From NCBI GenBank assembly GCA_013423325.1, contig BLJB01000051.1, forward strand, positions 62,001-126,000: a stretch of 64,000 bases of DNA, in the 5' to 3' direction. The notes below the pieces were generated by a model that searched no databases, was not told where the DNA came from, and saw nothing but the letters and a program-made list of their open reading frames with translations. Origin of the DNA: Usnea hakonensis (taxonomy: Eukaryota; Ascomycota; Lecanoromycetes; Lecanorales; Parmeliaceae). Each line of letters begins with the position of its first letter. Position 1 is the first letter of the stretch. Position numbers and translations under genes: made by a program. This document shows positions 34,401 to 44,583 of the stretch, piece by piece.

Positions 34401-35049
34401 TACCTGCCATGTCGACTTCGGCGCTTCTTCGTTGAGAGTGGTGAAGACTTTGGTGGATAACTGGATTGACGCGTCTTGGCTGCGGATGGTGAAGACCTTG
34501 GTGAACGATTGGATCAACGCCTCTTGGTTCTGGATGATCAAGACCACGGTGGATGACTGGATCGATTCTGCTGTTACCCACTTCCTGGACGTTCGGATCT
34601 TCTCTGCGGACTTCTGGCTCGGGCTCCTGTCCTTGACCGTCTCGACGAGTCTCTCGAAGATATCTACTAACAGTAGCGTCACCAGGGGTGTTCGGACGCT
34701 GTTGATGGTCGAAATGAGGCTGTGGGATGTTCGGAGTTCTATGGTAAATGACTGGTGGAACAGGCTTCCGCTGTCGGGGTAGTCCAAGTTGACGCCCTTG
34801 CTGAGTCTGTTGGTTTCGCAAAGGATGACCTGAACGATTCGGATCTCGTTCAGGAATTGGTGGTGGTGATGTCTCTACTCTCTGCGTACTCACTATCTGT
34901 GCAGGAGCTGGTGAATGTGTTTGAGGCGCAACAGGATTCCTGCGCCTCCCGTTAGTGAAGGTGAGACTTTCGATACCCCTCTGCAATGCTTCATGGGTGT
35001 CCTCGATTTCAGGAGCCATTAAGTCCATAAGGCCTCTCAAGGGAGCCAT
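31422..35049 (-). CDS. Ste20/GCK-type serine/threonine protein kinase
   Basis: Exons 35049-34205, 34008-33771, 33685-33571, 33437-33238 and 33167-31422 give 1047 aa. Residues 1-260 are Pro/Gln/Arg-rich, with HPQP- and PVIHQ-type near repeats. The kinase domain spans about 267-543 and is intact: glycine loop GKGAYGRV, Lys in VAIKVMD, HRDIKAAN, DFG in IIDFGVAG, GTCNWMAPE, VWSYGCTLFEMA. The last 500 residues are acidic, Ser/Thr-rich and probably disordered, ending in a run of Asp/Glu. The HRDIKAANIM and GTxxWMAPE pattern places it in the STE20/GCK group, probably with fungal kinases of polarity or septation. I cannot name an orthologue. Intron 3 (33438-33570) contains a GTAT/TA microsatellite. 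Confidence 0.85.
33470..33515. repeat. TA/GTAT microsatellite in a kinase intron
   Basis: Runs of ATAT interrupted by four GTAT-type units, then another ATATATAT run, all inside kinase intron 33438-33570. Length variation here should not change the protein unless splicing suffers. Confidence 0.7.
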
Positions 35050-35880
35050 GATAGCGAGTTCAAGGATTTATGTCAAGGAGAAGGAGTTAAATGGTGACGG
35101 TGGAGCATGCTGATGGATGAGAGTAAAGAAAAGTCGAATGGGAGCTCACTTTTGGTGCGTCCAATGTTTTCTATGGGTTCTACAGTTCTTTCACCAACAT
35201 GCCGAACAACACTTTCCCCCCTCCCTCCACCACCAGCAATGTTGGGAAATCAGTCTTTCATGGGGGTCACAAAGCTTGATCGGGTGCATAGGGAGGTATT
35301 TACGGCGATAGAAAGATATCACGAACATATGTCGTCGATGCGGTAGTCCGGGGAAGATTCAGAGTCTGTGCACTTGAAGTTTTACAGCCGAAAATATTGA
35401 ATTCACGTGACCGGAACGTCATTCTTCTCCCGATTTTAGCTGTCGATCATCCATCTAGGTGCCGTGGCTAGCTGTTTGGAGTTAGAGTACGTACTCCTAA
35501 AGCTACCTTAGGTACACCAGCAGAACGGGCTAGACTTCTCAGACCTTTGTCACCAGTTGTGCATGGAGCATCCGTTCTTTGAGAAGCAAAGACATTCAGC
35601 AAACTAGCAATCTGGTGCCCTCTAAGTTGACTTTTCGGCAGAAGCCATGGCCTGCGCTCCATAATTGGTAGAGGCTGTATAACATCGTTGCTTCTGTTCA
35701 CTTATCCGCTATTGCAGGCTTTGCACTCTGAAAGGAGCTCAAAGTGCTCTACTGCCTTAATGAACCCATGATCTCCTGGTGAGATTTTCCACTCTGCCTG
35801 TGGACTGGACAAGAGAGAGCCTGAGAGAGAAATGGAATATTCTATGTTTGTTCGCTTTGGTTCTCTTCACAATAGAATAG
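35050..35880. other. Promoter side of the kinase gene
   Basis: About 830 bases upstream of the minus-strand kinase. The small open frames (35107-35346 plus, 35468-35701 minus) show no family content. The kinase 5' UTR and promoter should be at the left end. Confidence 0.35.
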
Positions 35881-36201
35881 CTAGCGGTCCAAGACACGAC
35901 AAAAGATCCCAAAGGCAACAAGAAGCGCAATCATTGTCATTGTGATCTGGATCTTTGGAGTCTAAAGTATTTCACGTTCATTATGCTCGAAGGTCCAGAT
36001 CGCAAAGCCAGGGTAGTTCCGTGCAATAGGAAAATCTGGCGTCGGTCCGGGCCCCAAAGTATCCATCACAATCCCAAGCATCCATCCGCCACCACGCCCA
36101 CAAGCTCCTCGAGTAAACATTCTCTCAGAAGAACCTATGCCAAAAAATGCAAGCGCGATGTTCAAAGGACTGAATCCTGCGCCAGGTGAAAGAACAATGG
36201 T
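35881..36201 (-). pseudogene. Possible small membrane protein, broken by an in-frame stop
   Basis: Starting after an acceptor-like GCAGTAG at 36202, the minus strand reads 79 codons of well-behaved protein (GAGFSPLNIALAFFGIGSS, then CGRGGGWMLGIVMDTLGPG, ARNYPGFAIWTFEHNEREIL), then TAG at 35964-35962. In the same frame, 26 more codons contain a clear membrane helix (MTMIALLVAFGIFC) before a second TAG at 35883-35881. No first exon with a convincing ATG was found upstream. It could be a decayed gene with a nonsense change, a readthrough case, or a misread splice pattern: a donor near 36046 with the acceptor TTTAG at 35964 would skip the stop. I do not recognise the family. Confidence 0.35.
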
Positions 36202-36867
36202 CTACTGCATCTTTCACGGTCATATGTATAACGCGAACATTGGCCCCTAGAAACAACATCACCAAGCAGAAAAGATGAAGGCGCAAGACCCCCGGGGCGA
36301 GACTCACGGTTCGCAGGACCCCTATGCTGCTGACAACGTATAGGTAAAGGAGGAGGAGGCTTAGCGAGGGCGGGGATGCTTGTAGTGGATAACGCAGATG
36401 CACAAGCCGGCACAAACCAGCACAAATAAGTGCATGTGAATTGTGGATAGATATTCCCGTGCAACTTCAAAATAGCAAACACTTCCCGTTTCCGTTATAT
36501 CAAACTTATTAAGCGTCAATATCAGTACAGGAACAATCCAAATTCTGGAGACGGCGTCTGGGTGACATTTATAGACACAAGAGCTGGACACGGCCAGCAG
36601 AATTAAAGTAGAAAGACGAGTGCACCTGCCCTTTTGAAACGCAGTGCACAACAGCGCACCGCTACTTCTAAGCTTTGATTTGCCTCTGTCAATGTAAACC
36701 TTCAGCGGCTTTGATTGGGGTTCAAGCACAAGTGTTACATATGCTGAAAGGGGCGAAGCTTGCTCCTGCAATCTTTCTATATTACACGCGGCTCGAGTAG
36801 CCAAAATTGCAGCTCTCTACATGCTTTCCTTCCCCTCTCAGGAATACTAAATTAGAAGCACATGTCA
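36202..36867. other. Intergenic with ATG-less minus-strand frame
   Basis: A 147-codon minus-strand frame (36804-36361) opens with TTG, has several hydrophobic runs and no family match. I do not call it. The rest shows nothing. Confidence 0.35.
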
Positions 36868-39800
36868 TCAGAAGCCTCGGCCAATCCTAGGCGTCAAAGG
36901 CCTCTTCACTGCTCCCTGTGTCGACAACCGCTTGACAGCTGAAGTGGCAGGCCTCTTGGCCATCAACCCAAGTTCCGCAGCTTTCGCCATCTTCTGAGCA
37001 TCTCGTTCTTTGTCTTCAGCCATCCTGGCTTCGATTTCCATCTTCCGATTGAATTCGTGCTCTGTGACTCGCTTCTCGCGGGCCGAGTAGCCCTTTTCTT
37101 TGACGGAGTAGAAGACACCTCCAAGTTCGGCAAGCCACTAAGGAAGCTGTGAGCGTGCGTGCAGATACTGAGAGAAGAGAGGTGACTCACATGTGGATCC
37201 ACGGCAGTAACAGTGGACATATACTCCTTCGAAGTGAGGATAAGCTCATGGTACACCACGTAGTCCGGCATGAACCCTGACCCATATAATGCACTCGTTG
37301 GGTGTAGCTGGACAGTGACGCTAGTCCTAAGGTTAACGTACTCCCCAACGCCCTTCTGTTTAGCAGCCTGGTGATAGTATCCAGAACAGATGCATTTACG
37401 TATGACATCCCAATCTGTTCCACAACTGGTTAATTCCATCTTCTGAACTTTCATAATGTCGTGCAATTGCTCTCGGATCTCCTTGGCTCGTCTGACGGTC
37501 TTTGGGTGGAGGAAATGCCGTATACACCAGCCGTCAGAATATCCATTTGCTTTCCAAAGCGTGTAGACATGGAGAAGCGTGAGATGATCCGATTCAGAGA
37601 CGAAGAACTTCTCTCGTGCAGCATCTGACTCCTCCTGTCGCTCCTTTGGGCGATAGAAGACGTTTGGCACCGAGAGCATGGAGACAATGGTGAGCATTTC
37701 CTCACTGCAGCCGTATTCCTCCGAGGTGATGATCAGCTTAGCGAGTGACGGGTCCATAGGAAATGCGGTCATCTTCTTGCCCATCGGGGTGAGATCGCCG
37801 AGGTTACCTAGAGCTCCAAGGGCCCACAGGTCGAAGAGTGAAGTCGTGATCGTATCCTGTGGCGGTGGATCCATAAAATCAAAGTCTAGAAGGTCTCTGA
37901 CGCCCAACGACTTCAGCAACAACACAGTGTTAGCAAGGTTAGTCCTCTGAATCTCCGGTATGGTTTGAATATAGAATTCGTCCTTGAACGCGGCCTCGGT
38001 GAACAAATGAAACGACTTGCCCGGCCCTGTCCTCCCTGCACGTCCAGCGCGTTGAGATGCATTGGCTTGGGAAATCGGTGTTATCTGTAGAGCGTCCATG
38101 CCCATTCGGGGATTGTACACTTTGAGCTTCGAGAAGCCAGCGTCGACAACGTACATGATACCGTCAACGGTTAAACTGGTCTCTGCAATATTTGTGGCCA
38201 CAATGACCTTGCGCACGCCAGGTGCAGCCTTTTCGAAAATCTTTGCTTGTAGATCGGCCGGCATCTGACTGTAGATTGGTAGAATACTTAACTTTGGTGG
38301 GTCATTGAGCAATTTCAATCGTTCCTCCACAAGCTCGCACGTGATTTCAATGTCCTCCTGGCCAGTCATGAAGACCAAAATATCTCCTGCAGGCTGGGAC
38401 ACGTGGATGGCCAAGACTTGCTTTACAGCACTGTCCACATAGTCTTCGCAAGGCGTTCGAGAATATTGTATATCGACCGGGAAAGTACGCCCGGGAATGA
38501 AGAATTCAGGAGCTCCGCCATAGAAACGCGAGAATCGATCCGAGTTCATAGTGGCCGAAGTGACTATTAGCTTCAAATCTCTTCGCCGAGCGAGGACTTT
38601 CTTAATCAGGCCCATGAGCACATCAGTGTTGAGCGCACGTTCGTGAGCCTCATCCATGATGATGCAAGAGTACCTGTCCAGGTCGGGTTCGTTTAGGGAC
38701 TCTCGAAGGAGCACCCCATCGGTCATGTACTTGATAGCGGTCTCTTTGCTGGTACAATCTTCGAAACGAATGGCGTAGCCAACTGGTCCACCAAGCTTGA
38801 CTTCCATCTCTTCACTAACTCTTTTAGCGACACTCATGGCTGCTACTCTTCGAGGCTGCGTGCATCCTATGAGTCCTGATTGTGCGTAGCCGTCTTCGTA
38901 GAGAAATTGAGTAAGCTGGGTTGTCTTTCCAGAACCGGTCTGCCCCACCACGATAACCACCTGGTTGTCTCGTATCACTCGAAGTAGCTCTTCTCGTACT
39001 GCAAATGCAGGGAGATACTCCCTCTGCTCTCGAAGCGTTTTACTCTTGCTAAAGAGACTCTGTCCTTCGTTCTTCTTCAAGTGCTCAGCAAACTTGTTGC
39101 CACTCTTGATTTCTTCTTCGCCCGGAGCGGGCGCTGCGCTGTCACCTTCATCCTCTTTGACACCCATGAGGTTTCCCAGGGCCGTACCAGCCATGTTCGT
39201 AGCTTCCTGCGCCTGCTTCTGCCTTTCTTTCTGCTGCCTTTTTTCCTTCACCACTTTGCTTCCTTTGCGACTAAAGACGGCCATATCGCTTTGAGGATCC
39301 CTCACTGCTGGCACTGGATCGAGCTGCTTAGTGAAGATCTTTCGACCATCTAGGAATGGAGGCTTGATATCATGGACCAGCAGGTGTACCCTTGTAGCCT
39401 CCTCGTCATCTTCAAAATCAGCTTCATGATCTCGGCGCTGCGCAACACCTGACGTGAGCAAACGATTGGTCTCCCACGCATCCACGTCGCGTTGTCTCTG
39501 AACAGCTTTTGCGCTGACCCGGCTGCCTTTCTTCTTTTCAGCCAAAGCAGCTTCTGCTTGCCAGTTGGCCCATGATGCATCTGAGCCAAAAGGGTTGTGA
39601 GACTCGTCACCCAAGGTATGCCCAAATTCGTCTCCAGCATACCAGTCTCGGTCCAAGGCGTTGGAATCTTCTTCATTGACGAAGGGCTCCGGTCCGTCAA
39701 ATTCGGTTTGATGTGGTGTAGAGGCGTATTTAGAGACTTGGGGTGTAGACGGTGCTGGTGAATTTCTCGAACCGTTCTTCTGTGTATAAGGTGTTTGATA

Positions 39801-39929
39801 CCGGTTGCTTCTACTATGCAATGGGGTCTGGGCTAAGCGAAAGTGACTTGCAGTGGACGGTCTTGATGGTACGGCCAACCGGTCAGAGTCGATTCTACGC
39901 CTCTTGGGACTATCTTCGCGAGACATCAT
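36868..39929 (-). CDS. PRP16: Pre-mRNA splicing DEAH-box ATPase Prp16
   Basis: Exons 39929-37191 and 37137-36868, 53-nt intron, 1002 aa. Prp16 remodels the spliceosome between the two splicing steps. The first 300 residues are the Arg/Ser/Asp-rich Prp16-type N-terminus, with DWYAGDEFGHTLGDESHNPF. The helicase core follows: GQTGSGKTT (332-337), DEAH (426-429), SAT (458-460) and QRAGRAGRTGPG. The winged-helix, ratchet and OB-like C-terminal domains are intact to YVVYHELILTSKEYMSTVTAVDPHWL. The last exon was found by following the donor after DPH. It adds 90 codons ending ..KRPLTPRIGRGF. Prp16 is chosen over Prp2/22/43 because of the N-terminus and this tail. It is divergent from PWP1. Confidence 0.95.
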
Positions 39930-40135
39930 AGCAAAAGGCTCTGCACATGAGACTTTAATGATTCATTTCTTCAGGACGGGCGGTTAATATCCGCGTTACA
40001 GACCGTCAAGTGTCGATCAAAAAATTTGACCGAAGATCTTCCCCACAAATTTTTTATATTGTTCCGTTTTTTAGAATTGGTGCGAATCGTTTTTAGAGTA
40101 GCGATCTTGCAACACAGACGCTGATCAAGATAAAA
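39930..40135. promoter_or_regulatory. Bidirectional promoter PRP16/PWP1 with two RRPE-like words
   Basis: The 206 bp between two divergent start codons contain AAAAAATTT at 40019-40027 and its inverse AAATTTTTT at 40047-40055. The ribosomal-RNA-processing element (RRPE, core AAAAATTT) is known upstream of ribosome-biogenesis genes in yeasts. PWP1 is such a gene, so the sites are plausible. AT-rich chance matches cannot be excluded. Confidence 0.45.
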
Positions 40136-41822
40136 ATGTCGATGATAACAGCATCTTTGTGGGTTCCGAGAGGAGCCGCCGCGGCTTTTCCTGAAAAGTA
40201 CGATGTCGACGAAGATGAGCTCGCAAGAATTTCGAAGCTCGCGAAGCTACAACTTGAGGATGCGAAAGAGGATCTGAGGGAGGAAAAGAATGGGCGTCGA
40301 GGCGATACTGAGACTGAGGACTCGGATGTGGAGGAAAACGGAGTAAAAATGGAACAATCGCAGGTGTATGTAAGCTTCTTGGGTACCAACATATGGGGCA
40401 ATGGCCTAATCGATGCATAGTGATGCGGATGATGATCTCAAAGAATACGACCTTGAGCATTACGACAGTGATACTAATGTCAGAGATGGAGAGACGATGG
40501 CAATGTTCGGAAATGCTAGGTCGCTAGCCTATCACGACTCTAACGCGGATGATCCATACATTACAATGCGAGGGAACGAGGACGATGAGGAGAGAGAAGA
40601 TTTACAGATTCTGGCCACGGACAGTATGATGGTTGCTGCCAAGGTGGAAGATGAAGTTGCCTATTTGGAAGTTTATGTTTATGAGGATGAGGCTGATAAT
40701 CTTTACGTCCATCATGACATTATGCTTCCAGCAATACCCCTTTGTATTGAATGGCTAGACCTACCTGTTGGCAAGGAAACCAATTCCATTGACCCAGATC
40801 TACGGGGCAACTATGTTGCTGCAGGAACTTTTGATCCTGATATCGAGATCTGGGACTTGGACACGATTGATCGCATGTATCCTAATGCCATTCTAGGTCA
40901 AGGTGGGCAAGAAGCAAAAACGTCTCCTAGTCAAGAGTCGAAAAAGAAAAAGGGAAGGAAAAGCAAAAAGTCTAGGAAAGCCAACGACGACTACCACGTT
41001 GATGCAGTCCTCTCACTGGCAGCCAATAGACAACACCGCAACCTCTTAGCCTCGTCTTCCGCGGACAAGACCGTCAAATTATGGGACCTAAACACCACCA
41101 CATGCGCCAAGTCATACTCACATCATACAGACAAAGTATGCTCGATAGCTTGGCATCCCAAAGAATCAACAGTGCTCTTGAGCGGCAGCTATGACAGGAC
41201 CGTTGTAGCAGCGGATATGCGAGCCCCTAATGCAAAAGTACCAAGATGGGGGGTCGAAAGCGACGTCGAGACAGTCATGTGGGATCCGCACGATTCGAAT
41301 TACTTCTATGTCACTACAGAGAATGGAATCATCCGCATCTATGACACTCGAAATCCTCCCTCGAGTCCTGAGGCATCTAGAGCGGTCTGGCAGTTGCAGG
41401 CTCATGATGAGAGTATCTCTTCATTTGATATTAGTCCCGTCATCCCTGGCTTCCTGGCGACGGGTTCGACAGATAAGACAGTCAAACTCTGGAACGTGCA
41501 ATCAACTGGACCTAGCATGGTGGTGTCACGCAACGTCGATGTTGGAAAGGTTTTTTCTACAAAATTCGCACCAGATCCTGAAGTGGCCTTTAGATTGGCC
41601 GTTGCTGGCAGTAAAGGCGCGCTGCAAGTTTGGGATGCTTCTACAAACCCAGCGGTTCGTCAAGCTTTCGCCAGCCGCATGCCATCGGGCAGTGATGTAA
41701 AGGAAGAGAGGATTGTAGGCGTGGATGAAGACAGCAGCGATTCTGAAGAAGAGGGAGGGGTCGAGCCTGGGGGTGCTGACGCCGCGCCGGAGACTGGCTG
41801 GGAGTCTATGGAGGACGATTGA
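40136..41822 (+). CDS. PWP1: Periodic tryptophan protein Pwp1 (WD40)
   Basis: Exons 40136-40365 and 40421-41822, 55-nt intron (GTATGT..ATAG), 543 aa. Pwp1 is a nucleolar WD-repeat protein needed for ribosome production and rDNA chromatin. It begins MSMITASLWVPRGAAAAFP, the family start, followed by an acidic helical segment. Then come ARSLAYHDSNADDPYIT and WD repeats: AAGTFDPDIEIWDLDT, LLASSSADKTVKLWDLNT, LLSGSYDRTVVAADMR, YVTTENGIIRIYDTR, LATGSTDKTVKLWNV and AVAGSKGALQVWD. A Lys-rich insert (KKKKGRKSKKSRK) separates the first two repeats, and the tail is acidic. Of three possible donors near 40363-40371, only the one at 40366 keeps phase. Confidence 0.94.
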
Positions 41823-43213
41823 GCATACAAACACATGTCTACTGCAAGTCGACGGAAAGTTGATTGACATGATATTTGCTTGAGGTTGCGCCTGATGGGA
41901 GTTTGAAACATTGCTTACAGATACCCTTTTAGCTAGCGGACGGATTTTTCGAGGATTAAGCACTACATCCTTAACGTCGAAATCTCCAATCAGAACTGGT
42001 CTATAATAATAATGATGACTTTGCAATCAGCCGATATCACTACTTGAAATATTTTTTACATTGGAATTTCAACCAACGTGGAACTTTTGGCTCTGGGTGT
42101 GCCGCGTCGACTCCTGACGGAATTGGCCAGACGAGCGGCAGCAGAATCCGCCCAAATTCGCAATATCGGAGAATTACTCGAGGGGCAAAGGGGAATGCCA
42201 ATATGCCATCATCTGATGATCTTGCGGGGTGCTATTATTATTCGTGGTTGCGATTGTAGGTGGAGCGCTTGGAAGAGTCGGAGAATGGTACTGTCGGAGA
42301 GGAACGCTTGGTTGATGATAGATATTGGTAAATGGATCATTTCTTGGACCCCATGGCCATTGAATGGCTTTAAGCCAATCATAATTCAAACCAACTCATC
42401 AATCCTGCCTGGCCCCTCTGATGGCTCAGCCCATGTGAAACTGTCCCTTGAACTAATTTAATGGGTTTGGGCTAGGGGCCAGGCCTGAGCCAACCATGTG
42501 TATTTCGCCAAGAAGGTTTAGCACTAAGCGAGTCCGTACACAGCTATTTAGTAAACGTCTCGTAACAAAGCCCATAATGTAAGATTGAGCATCTGAGCCA
42601 ATCAGTGAGGCATATTTATTACGAGTTTGTACGCTGAAGCATGTAAATACTGGTTAGGCTATAGGATCGTTATTATGTCTAGACCGAGCTAGGAACGCTG
42701 ACGCCTTCACGCCTTCTTAGCGCTAGCCAGCTCGGACTACGGGGGAAAGTGTAATGTTTGAGTTTCCCCCTCGAAAAAACGTAACAATTCCCCCCCTGGC
42801 CCTGGGCTCTGCTGTTCTCCGAGAGCAACCACCACTATCCTTTTGCCAGCTGACGCTCTTTCTCTCTTTTTATTCACATTCTCTTGCCGCCCAAGGTGTT
42901 GCACACTCATTCAAGCACTCTCATAACACATTCTCTTGACTTCTTTTTTATTATCCGTATTAATCCGGACTGTGTCCGCAGGTTCTACAAAACAACCACA
43001 CTCATTCTATACCAAGCATCACAGGGAACTCTCATTTCAGCCCCAGCGTGACCGGCATCAAGTCGAGTCACATCGGGCATCCCATTTCGTCCTTCCTCCG
43101 CAGATCGCCATCGTAACTTGGACTCCTACAGCAGATTTGCTATATTCAAATCGTCGAGTCTGTCTCAACATCTAACGCTGCCAAATTTCATCCGGCTCAT
43201 CTAATCCACCGCC
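41823..43213. other. Intergenic, no supported gene
   Basis: 1.4 kb. A 127-codon plus-strand frame (42078-42461) starts from a non-ATG codon. Its first 40 residues are helical, but nothing supports it. Inverted repeats at 42407-42490 are listed separately. The last 400 bases are C/T-rich and are probably the 5' region of the next gene. Confidence 0.4.
42407..42490. repeat. GC-rich inverted repeats
   Basis: Perfect 11-bp arms at 42407-42417 (GCCTGGCCCCT) and 42474-42484 (AGGGGCCAGGC), about 56 bp apart. An overlapping pair, GGCTCAG at 42423 and CTGAGCC at 42484, lets the same DNA fold in another way. It lies in a gene-free stretch. It could be the core of a small non-autonomous element, but no target-site duplication is visible. 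Confidence 0.5.
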
Positions 43214-43939
43214 ATGGAACTTGCACGAGCACTCACCAGTCGTAAAAGAAATATATCCGACTCATCTCGCTTTGAGCCTAAACGCGCTGCAAGCATGAGG
43301 AGGGCAGGGACTATCAAACGCAGCGCAATATCTGCACCACTCGAGCTCCTTTCGACGACCAATGTCCTCGCCTTCAACGCGCCCAACATCTATGGTTCTT
43401 CAGACAACGAGTCCGAAGCCTCCATGACTTTCTCGAATTCTACGCGCGCCACCACTCCAGACAACGATTCACCTAGCCCAGTTGAGCCGAACCATTTGTC
43501 TTCCTATTTCGCCAACGCCAACCGCTCTGCTTCGCGACAATCCAAAGATTCAAGCGAATGTGACAGCCCTGCTGTTCCACAGCGAATGCCATCGCACACG
43601 AAAAAATCTCACCAACTTGCTGCTCGCAAGCGATCCCTTCAACAGACTGTTCAGCCCCCTGTTGAGATCCACAGTGCAGCAGCACCACGTACTAGCATCG
43701 AAACGTTCTCCCACAAGCCTGAGGCCGATCATCCGTTCGGGGCTGAGCTGACCAAGGTCAATGAGCTAGTAGAGGAGATTGGTGCACGGGATGTCCTAAT
43801 CTTTGATGAGGAGGAGCAATATCTGATGAGCAATGGATTTTGCAAGTTTGGTGCCGAAGACTACCTCGACGAGATTGTGGGTCTATTTGGCTGCAGTTAC
43901 AATAACCCCTTCAGCAAGGATTGTCCCGTCTGGATTTAG
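43214..43939 (+). CDS. Unknown fungal protein, 241 aa
   Basis: One exon starting ATGGAACTTGC. The N-terminal 60 residues are basic (SRKRNISDSSRFEPKRAAS, MRRAGTIKRS). The middle is Ser/Pro/Asn-rich and probably disordered. The last 70 residues are ordered and look conserved: HPFGAELTKVNELVEEIG, then DEEEQYLMSNGFCKFGAEDY and LDEIVGLFG. That C-terminal block is familiar from unnamed proteins of filamentous ascomycetes. I know of no function. The long C/T-rich leader from about 42800 suggests an extended 5' UTR. Confidence 0.65.
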   Translation: MELARALTSRKRNISDSSRFEPKRAASMRRAGTIKRSAISAPLELLSTTNVLAFNAPNIYGSSDNESEASMTFSNSTRATTPDNDSPSPVEPNHLSSYFANANRSASRQSKDSSECDSPAVPQRMPSHTKKSHQLAARKRSLQQTVQPPVEIHSAAAPRTSIETFSHKPEADHPFGAELTKVNELVEEIGARDVLIFDEEEQYLMSNGFCKFGAEDYLDEIVGLFGCSYNNPFSKDCPVWI

Positions 43940-44583
43940 GCACTGCGTCTTCCGGTCAGGACATGGTTGGGGACAGGATTCTCGATGGCTCAGCAAGGAA
44001 TTTGATCGGATTTCATTCTTGTGGATATCTTCTGTATTACGAAAAGCTTCGCCGCTGCTGCCGGAGACAATACGCGGAGGCTACGACGTGCGTCCAGGTC
44101 TGCCTGATGTGAGGGATTTCGTTGTGATGCTGTAGCAAGGTGTGATATGTCGCTCCAGCTACCTACGCTCATTTTGTGATTATTTTTTCGACCGTGATCT
44201 GGCACTGGCAAAGAGCTTTAGGGGTTCAGTTTAGCAACGGAGTTAGAATATTATGAAATCGTGCAATATCCTGCGCTCCATCGTCTGAGTGAATCTGACC
44301 CCCTGTCTGTGTGCAATTTCAATTCCTAGATATATGCCTATGGCTTTGCCTGTAAAAAGGAAGTTGGATTGTCACAGTAGATGTAATCTGGCGGCGAAGC
44401 GGGCCTCCAGGCCTAGCGCCATGGAAGACGAACAAACACGCAAATGATCGTTGTCCTCTTTGTCGTACACCTTGACGATACCTTACTTTGTCGGTCGTCG
44501 AAGGCACCAATCTGACAACTTAGAATGTGTATAGTCTTGTTGGACCCTACGTTGCGTGAGTTGCATGGCTTTCCTAACCCTGC
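43940..44583. other. Intergenic
   Basis: 640 bases with no supported gene. Small frames at 43921-44135 overlap the 3' end of the preceding gene in other frames. Confidence 0.4.

Noticed and set aside
36361..36804. 147-codon minus-strand frame with hydrophobic runs
   Set aside because: It has no ATG start, shows no domain, and mixes with other frames that look equally hydrophobic because the region is T-rich on that strand.
42078..42461. 127-codon plus-strand frame, helical first 40 residues
   Set aside because: Non-ATG start, low-quality second half, no splice partner and no known family.
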